From NCBI GenBank assembly GCA_025457985.1, contig JALOTI010000072.1, forward strand, positions 1-8,046: a DNA stretch of 8,046 bases. Reading direction: 5' to 3'. The DNA is from Leptospira sp. Its GTDB lineage: Bacteria > Spirochaetota > Leptospiria > Leptospirales > Leptospiraceae. Position numbers and translations under genes: made by a program. Shown piece by piece: positions 1 to 8,046 of the stretch. Within the stretch, counting starts at the first letter, position 1; every line of letters begins with the position of its first letter. A model generated the notes under the pieces. It was given only the letters and a program-made list of their open reading frames with translations, searched no databases and was not told the DNA's origin.

Positions 1-101
1 AAGTTTCAACTCTTACCTCTTACATCTTTTTTTTTAAACTAAAACAGGGTTTGTAAGTACGTTTTGATAGTTGTCATAAGAATATATATATATTTATTAT
101 T
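1..101. other. AT-rich leader upstream of the first ORF
   Basis: This short non-coding stretch carries a T-run around 27-35, an alternating AT run around 82-93, and TAA at 54-56 in frame with the ORF that follows. I see no Shine-Dalgarno sequence before the ATG at 102, unlike most of the bacterial genes downstream. A pyrimidine-rich stretch ending in CAG at 45-47 and a GTAAGT at 53-58 resemble eukaryotic splice signals, but such short matches are weak. The composition fits the eukaryote-like DNA that follows. No bacterial promoter is convincing. Confidence 0.4.
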
Positions 102-4051
<3,950 letters not shown>

Positions 4052-4055
<4 letters not shown>

Positions 4056-5113
4056 AAGAAAAACCTAGTTTAGTGATCGTTGACGATTCTCTTCTCGTTC
4101 GCAATATTCTGAGTGATGCGTTAACCAAGAGAGAAGAATTTGATATCATAGCAAGTGGTAAAACTGGCATTGATTGCGTAGAAATCGCAGAAAAACTAAA
4201 ACCAGATTTTATCATTTTAGATATTGAGATGCCCATAATGGATGGGTTAACTGCACTTGCAGAAATCAAAAAAAAGAGACTTCCTTCGCAGGTCATTATG
4301 CTTTCTGTTCTTACCCAACATGGAGCAGAAGCTACCTTTAAAGCATTGGAATTAGGTGCTATTGATTTTGTTCCTAAACCATCTAGTGGAAATCAGTTTT
4401 CACCCGAGGATATAGCCGGGGTAATCGCCACAAAAATTAGAGGATTTATAGATTCACGTGGTATTCCGAAATCCATTCGCACAGAAAGAACGGAACGACC
4501 TCTAAATAAAAGTTTTCAAAAAGCTGACCGAGTGGATGCTATCGGAATAGGCACTTCCACTGGCGGTCCTAAGGCTTTGCAGTCTGTGTTCACAGCTTTC
4601 CCAGCGAACTTTGATAAACCTGTTTTCGTTGTACAGCATATGCCTGCGGGATTTACCAAGGCTTTTGCAGAGAGATTGAACACTTTGTCCAAGCTGGATG
4701 TGAAAGAAGCAGAACATGGAGATCTTGTGAAAGCAGGGCATGCTTACATTGCGCCTGGTGATTACCAAATGAAAGTTGTCACCAAGGGTAAGGACAGATT
4801 TATAGAGCTTTCCCAGTCCTCTCATGTCAATGGCCATAGACCTTCCATTGAGGTATTGTTTGATTCATTAAGCGAAAATTATGGAGCTAACCACCTAATG
4901 TCAGTCATTATGACTGGAATGGGGAAAGATGGTTCACAAGCCATCGCAAATATACACAAAGCAGGTGGTGTTACACTTGCGCAAAACGAAGAGACTTCCG
5001 TTGTGTACGGAATGAACAGAGTTGCAGTGGAATTGGGCGGAATTGATTTTGTGCTTCCTGTAGAGGAATTGGTACCAAAAATGTTAGATTTGTTGAAGTC
5101 GAGAGGGAACTAA
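4052..5113 (+). CDS. cheB: CheB, chemotaxis response regulator protein-glutamate methylesterase/deamidase
   Basis: CheB removes methyl groups from, and deamidates, glutamine/glutamate sites on methyl-accepting chemotaxis receptors; phosphorylation by CheA activates it. The receiver domain (about 5-125) has the acidic pair D11-D12, phospho-acceptor D57 in ILDIEMP, S85 and K109. A linker (about 130-158) leads to the methylesterase domain (about 160-350). The catalytic triad is S169 in GTSTGGP, H196 in VQHMPAGF and D293 in MTGMGKDG, and the HRPSIEVLF motif is present, so the enzyme looks complete and active. The 353-residue length is normal for the family. The ATG sits inside the kinase stop (ATGA overlap) with only a weak GGA about 15 bases upstream, so translation probably depends on coupling. 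cheY follows after one base. No cheR or cheW gene is visible in the window. Confidence 0.96.
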
Positions 5114-5114
5114 A

Positions 5115-5477
5115 ATGGCAAGAATATTAGTAGTAGATGATGCGAAGTTTATGAGAACTTTGGTAAAAGACGCGTTAGTTGGTGCAGGACATGAGATAGT
5201 TGGAGAAGCTGAGAATGGCAATATTGCCGTGGAACAGTATAAAAATCTAAAGCCTGACTTGGTTACCATGGACATCACGATGCGCGAAAAAGATGGGATC
5301 GAGGCCACCAAGGAAATTATCAAGTTTGATGCAAGTGCAAAGATCATAATGGTAACAGCTCTTGGCCAAGAGGACCTTCTTGCCAAAGCAATTAAAATGG
5401 GAGTAAAGGATTTTGTAGTGAAACCCTTTCCACCGGAAAGGCTCCAACAAGCCGCAGCCAAAGCCTTAGGTTTGTAG
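5115..5477 (+). CDS. cheY: CheY-type single-domain response regulator
   Basis: A stand-alone receiver domain of 120 residues, the usual CheY length. It would accept phosphate from CheA and carry the signal to the flagellar motor switch. The acidic pair D8-D9, phospho-acceptor D53 (MDIT), T81 in MVTAL and K103 in VKPF are all present, so phosphorylation chemistry should work. Residue 57, four after the phospho-Asp, is Arg (codon CGC) in MREKDG, where receivers nearly always have Pro (MPEKDG). A GAGAGGG-type ribosome-binding site overlaps the end of cheB (about 5101-5107), and one base separates the cheB stop from this ATG. Position directly after cheB supports a chemotaxis role; a different output partner cannot be excluded because CheY-like proteins are often present in several copies. 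Confidence 0.93.
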   Translation: MARILVVDDAKFMRTLVKDALVGAGHEIVGEAENGNIAVEQYKNLKPDLVTMDITMREKDGIEATKEIIKFDASAKIIMVTALGQEDLLAKAIKMGVKDFVVKPFPPERLQQAAAKALGL

Positions 5478-5478
5478 A

Positions 5479-6219
5479 ATGTCAAACACCCCGGAATTTG
5501 TCGTCCGGTGGAACAACCAGGACGGAGGTTTGACCGAAGGACCACTGACTGTGCTATGGTCTTTGATTGATAGCTACAAGGTAGACATCTTTGAAGTTTC
5601 CCTCTCAAGAATTACTTCAGATTTCATTCAGTTTTTAAGAACTAGTCAGTCTCTCAGTATAGAACTTTCGTCCGAGTTTGCCGTTATGGCGGCACATTTG
5701 GTTTATCTCAAATCAAAGGCTCTTCTTCCCGACCCAGGCTTCGAAGAAGAGGACTACGAACCGCCGTTACCCAAGGAACTCGTCGACAAACTTTTAGAAC
5801 ACAAAAAATTCCAGATGGCTGGTCAAAAGCTCGCAGAATTGGATAAGATTACTGCAGGGATGTTTACTAGAGATACCAACCAAGTTTTGGAAGAGACGGA
5901 AGCCTGGCTGGATGTAAGCCTAGTTGATCTGATCAGTGCATTTAATTCCATCCTGGAAACGGAAGCTTCCAATACGGAAGAAGAAATTCCGATCTATGAG
6001 GGAATCAGTCAATACTCCGTTGAAGAAAAAATGGAATATTTACAAAATCTTATCTCGGAACGAGGTGAGATTCATTTTTTAGATCTCTTTTCTGTTAGCA
6101 ATCCTGAAAAGAAAGAAATCGTAGCTGCCTTTCTTGCCGTGTTAGAGATTGTAAAAATACGGGTGTGTAAAGTCGTTCAGCACTCGGTATTTGGCGAAAT
6201 AAAGATTGTTAGGATTTAA
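5479..6219 (+). CDS. scpA: ScpA, segregation and condensation protein A (kleisin of SMC-ScpAB)
   Basis: ScpA is the kleisin that bridges the two heads of the SMC dimer and recruits ScpB, helping chromosome compaction and segregation at the nucleoid. The N-terminal SMC-neck-binding region is recognised by EGPLTVLWSLI (about 20-30), YKVDIFEVSLSRIT (33-46) and the helix AVMAAHLVYLKSKALLP (68-84). A variable acidic middle follows, with a C-terminal winged helix (about 195-246) that contains the AFLAVLEIVKIRVCKV and FGEIKI elements typical of the SMC cap-binding end. The 246-residue length is typical. It begins one base after the cheY stop, with AGG about eight bases upstream of the ATG as a modest ribosome-binding site. 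The adjacent scpB is its normal partner, which makes the call firm. Confidence 0.93.
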   Translation: MSNTPEFVVRWNNQDGGLTEGPLTVLWSLIDSYKVDIFEVSLSRITSDFIQFLRTSQSLSIELSSEFAVMAAHLVYLKSKALLPDPGFEEEDYEPPLPKELVDKLLEHKKFQMAGQKLAELDKITAGMFTRDTNQVLEETEAWLDVSLVDLISAFNSILETEASNTEEEIPIYEGISQYSVEEKMEYLQNLISERGEIHFLDLFSVSNPEKKEIVAAFLAVLEIVKIRVCKVVQHSVFGEIKIVRI

Positions 6220-6224
6220 GTTTG
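6211..6224 (+). promoter_or_regulatory. Ribosome-binding site and TTG start of scpB
   Basis: AGGA at 6211-6214 lies seven bases before TTG at 6222-6224. The TTG gives protein MEDRVYTKG, which leads straight into the ScpB helix IEALLF. No ATG lies near in this frame, so TTG is the chosen start. The site overlaps the end of scpA (stop 6217-6219). Confidence 0.7.
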
Positions 6225-6854
6225 GAAGACAGAGTTTATACCAAAGGCCTCATTGAGGCTCTGCTATTTTTATCCTCCGATCCTGTAAAACTTTCCAGTC
6301 TATCAAAATCAACAGGTTTGGAAAAACCGGAACTACGTGAAATTTTAGATGAACTGATCTTAGACTATCAGGAAAAGGAAGGTGGGTTTTTACTCCGAGA
6401 GATAGCCGGGGGATACCAATTCATTACCAATCAAAAATACAGTGAAGTTCTTTCTCATATCTTTAAAGACAAAAAAAGAGAAACTCTCTCACGGGGAACT
6501 TTAGATACACTCGCAATCATTGCTTATAAACAACCTGTCACCTTGACTGAGTTAGATGAAATCAGGGGAGTTTCTTCCCGTGCGATGGTAGCAAGCCTAA
6601 TCTCAAAAAAATTAGTAAAAGCCGTAGGTCAAAAAGAAGTTCCGGGAAGACCAACACTCTATGGAACAACCAATGAATTTTTGTTACATTTCGGTTTGAG
6701 TAAATTGGCGGATTTACCAACTCCGGTTGAAGTTAAAGAACTACGTTTTGAAGAATTTTCACCTGATTCGATCGTTGTATCGGATGAGACGGATATGAAT
6801 CCTGAATTTGATACAAGTCTACTTCCAGAAGAGTTAAAAGAAGAAAGTTTATGA
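6222..6854 (+). CDS. scpB: ScpB, segregation and condensation protein B
   Basis: ScpB dimers bind the middle of the ScpA kleisin and complete the SMC-ScpAB condensin. Two winged-helix domains are visible. The first starts with GLIEALLFLSSDPVKLSSL (about 9-27) and runs to the GGYQFITNQKY strand. The second contains TLAIIAYKQPVT (96-107), the EIRGVSSRAMVASLISKKL recognition region, and the family signature PGRPTLYGTT at 141-150 followed by FLLHFGL. The acidic C-terminal tail is usual for the family, as is the length of 210 residues. The gene starts at TTG two bases after the scpA stop and ends in an ATGA overlap with pheA, so all three are likely translated from one message. Confidence 0.95.
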   Translation: MEDRVYTKGLIEALLFLSSDPVKLSSLSKSTGLEKPELREILDELILDYQEKEGGFLLREIAGGYQFITNQKYSEVLSHIFKDKKRETLSRGTLDTLAIIAYKQPVTLTELDEIRGVSSRAMVASLISKKLVKAVGQKEVPGRPTLYGTTNEFLLHFGLSKLADLPTPVEVKELRFEEFSPDSIVVSDETDMNPEFDTSLLPEELKEESL

Positions 6855-7939
6855 GTGCACACGAAGAAACTTTAAACCAACTCAGAAGTGAGATAGATAC
6901 ACTTGACGGACAAATCATTGAACTAATTCAAAAAAGAGCAGATCTCGCCAAAGAAATTGGCAATGTAAAAAAAGAATCGGGCGGGCCAATCTATCGACCT
7001 GATAGAGAAAAAGATGTTTATGAGAAAGTTACAAAACTTTCCAAAGGTGCTCTACCTGCATCTGTCATTCGCGCAATCTACCGAGAGATGATGTCTGGAA
7101 CAATTGCATTGGAGCATCCGATTAAAGTTGGTTTTTTAGGTCCAGAGGGAAGTTTTTCGCATGAGTCCCTTCGATCCAAATTTGGATCCTCGATTGAAGC
7201 CGTTCCGCAAAATACAATTCCCGATGTCTTTCGTTCTGTTGAATCTGGAGCTTTGGACTATGGTGTTGTACCGGTCGAAAACTCAACTGAGGGACAAGTA
7301 AGCTCCACCTTGGATATGTTACTTGAGACAGATGTAAAGATTTACTCAGAAAGTTATAAAAGAATTTCATTTTGTGCTTTAGGATTTGAAAAAGATTTTT
7401 CAAAGGTCAAAAGAATTTATGGTATAAAGATTGGGAATGAACAATGCAGAAATTGGATTTCAGCTAATCTTTCTCATGCCGAAATTATTGAGACATCCTC
7501 TACAGCCATGGCTGCAAAACTTGTATCAGAGAGAAGGGATGGAATTGCTCTTGCTTCAAAAATTTCTGGAGAAATTTACGGTTTAGATGTTTTATCTGAA
7601 GCAATCGAAGACTACGCAGGAAATACGACACGTTTTTTAGTCATTGGAAAGACAGAATGTCCCAAAACAAACGAAGATAAGACATCCATTGTATTCAGCA
7701 TTCCTAATAAAACAGGATCCTTGTTTAATATATTGAAAACCTTCAATGAAGCCGAAGTCAATCTCACAAAAATAGAATCGAGACCATTAAAACTAAACTT
7801 ATGGGAATATCATTTTTTTATCGATTTTATTGGTCACAAAGAAGATCCGAAGATTTCAAAACTTCTTAGGGATATTCAAGTCGAATGCAATCGGTTTAAA
7901 TTTTTAGGATCCTATCCGACGTTTGGAAAGTTCTCTTGA
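6851..7939 (+). CDS. pheA: PheA, bifunctional chorismate mutase/prephenate dehydratase (P-protein)
   Basis: It converts chorismate to prephenate and then to phenylpyruvate, the route to phenylalanine. The AroQ-type chorismate mutase domain (about 5-88) has R12, R29, K40, R52 and E53 in the positions of the known active-site residues. The prephenate dehydratase domain (about 91-268) starts with VGFLGPEGSFSHES, has GVVPVENSTEG (138-148) and ends with the catalytic NTTRF motif (258-262). The C-terminal ACT domain (about 280-358) contains TGSLFNILKTF and the ESRP motif that binds phenylalanine, so feedback inhibition is expected. The 362-residue length is normal. The ATG overlaps the scpB stop, with a purine-rich AGAAGAAAG just upstream. 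The next gene, tyrA, serves the sister tyrosine branch. Confidence 0.96.
   Translation: MSAHEETLNQLRSEIDTLDGQIIELIQKRADLAKEIGNVKKESGGPIYRPDREKDVYEKVTKLSKGALPASVIRAIYREMMSGTIALEHPIKVGFLGPEGSFSHESLRSKFGSSIEAVPQNTIPDVFRSVESGALDYGVVPVENSTEGQVSSTLDMLLETDVKIYSESYKRISFCALGFEKDFSKVKRIYGIKIGNEQCRNWISANLSHAEIIETSSTAMAAKLVSERRDGIALASKISGEIYGLDVLSEAIEDYAGNTTRFLVIGKTECPKTNEDKTSIVFSIPNKTGSLFNILKTFNEAEVNLTKIESRPLKLNLWEYHFFIDFIGHKEDPKISKLLRDIQVECNRFKFLGSYPTFGKFS
7925..7938 (+). promoter_or_regulatory. Ribosome-binding site and TTG start of tyrA
   Basis: GGAAAG at 7925-7930 lies five bases before TTG at 7936-7938, which overlaps the pheA stop TGA (7937-7939) as TTGA. The reading frame from this TTG enters the Rossmann motif within ten codons, so this is the most likely start. 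CTG at 7942 is possible but less well placed. Confidence 0.6.
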
Positions 7940-8046
7940 AGCTGGAAAAGGTTTTAATCTACGGAATGGGGCTTATGGGTGGCTCCCTAGCGTTGGCCAT
8001 CAAAGAATCTTTTCCAAAAACGATTGTTCATGCTGTTGTTCGTTCT
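7936..8046 (+). CDS. tyrA: TyrA, prephenate dehydrogenase, N-terminal fragment (runs off the window)
   Basis: Only the first 37 codons are present. The protein begins MKLEKVLIYGMGLMGGSLAL, a beta strand followed by the glycine-rich NAD(P)-binding loop GxGxxGGSLA that is typical of prephenate/arogenate dehydrogenases. The full enzyme would oxidatively decarboxylate prephenate to 4-hydroxyphenylpyruvate for tyrosine synthesis. Its place directly behind pheA, with overlapping stop and start, supports the call over other Rossmann enzymes. Whether it prefers prephenate or arogenate cannot be judged from this fragment. Confidence 0.85.
   Translation, partial: MKLEKVLIYGMGLMGGSLALAIKESFPKTIVHAVVRS

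Noticed and set aside
12..58. Pyrimidine tract with CAG (45-47) and GTAAGT (53-58) as splice acceptor and donor sites
   Set aside because: The matches are short and would give only a tiny exon; the upstream sequence needed to judge them is outside the window.
5084..5608. A 174-codon open frame on the minus strand across cheY and the start of scpA
   Set aside because: It lies fully antisense to two well-supported genes, and its protein is Ser/Leu-rich without a recognisable domain; it is a by-product of codon bias in cheY.

Overview
Most of this window (about 1790-8046) reads as one dense bacterial operon from a spirochaete of the Leptospira type. I infer this from the protein character and from the gene order as I remember it in that group (chemotaxis kinase, cheB, cheY, scpA, scpB, pheA, tyrA); no search was run. 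The first ~1.1 kb reads instead as eukaryotic, most like a stramenopile/diatom secreted PI-PLC X-domain protein, and a further ~0.7 kb is of unassigned origin. One open reading frame runs through all three parts.

Layout. 1-101: AT-rich leader. 102-4055: a single 1317-codon ORF made of (i) a signal-peptide-like start, a CAA/CGA repeat and a PI-PLC X-like domain that stops short (102 to ~1067), (ii) an acidic, low-complexity segment I cannot assign (~1068-1790), and (iii) the dimerisation, ATPase and CheW-like regions of a CheA kinase, a charged linker and a CheC-like phosphatase domain (~1791-4055). The normal CheA N-terminus with the phosphoryl-accepting histidine domain is missing. Then follow cheB (4052-5113), cheY (5115-5477), scpA (5479-6219), scpB (6222-6854), pheA (6851-7939) and the first 37 codons of tyrA (7936 to the window end). 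Every junction after the kinase is a 4-base overlap or a 1-2 base gap, all on the plus strand, with no visible terminator or internal promoter. Two genes, scpB and tyrA, start with TTG.

How the genes work together. CheA core, CheB and CheY form a chemotaxis signalling set: the kinase would phosphorylate CheY (motor output) and CheB (receptor demethylation), and the CheC-like tail could remove phosphate from CheY. ScpA and ScpB are the partners of SMC in chromosome condensation. PheA and TyrA compete for the chorismate/prephenate branch point to phenylalanine and tyrosine. The three functions are unrelated but appear co-transcribed.

Main caution. The fused first ORF is the most striking object here. 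The simplest reading is a chimeric contig or amplification artefact joining eukaryotic DNA to a bacterial operon; a true cross-kingdom fusion is possible but unsupported by anything else in the window.
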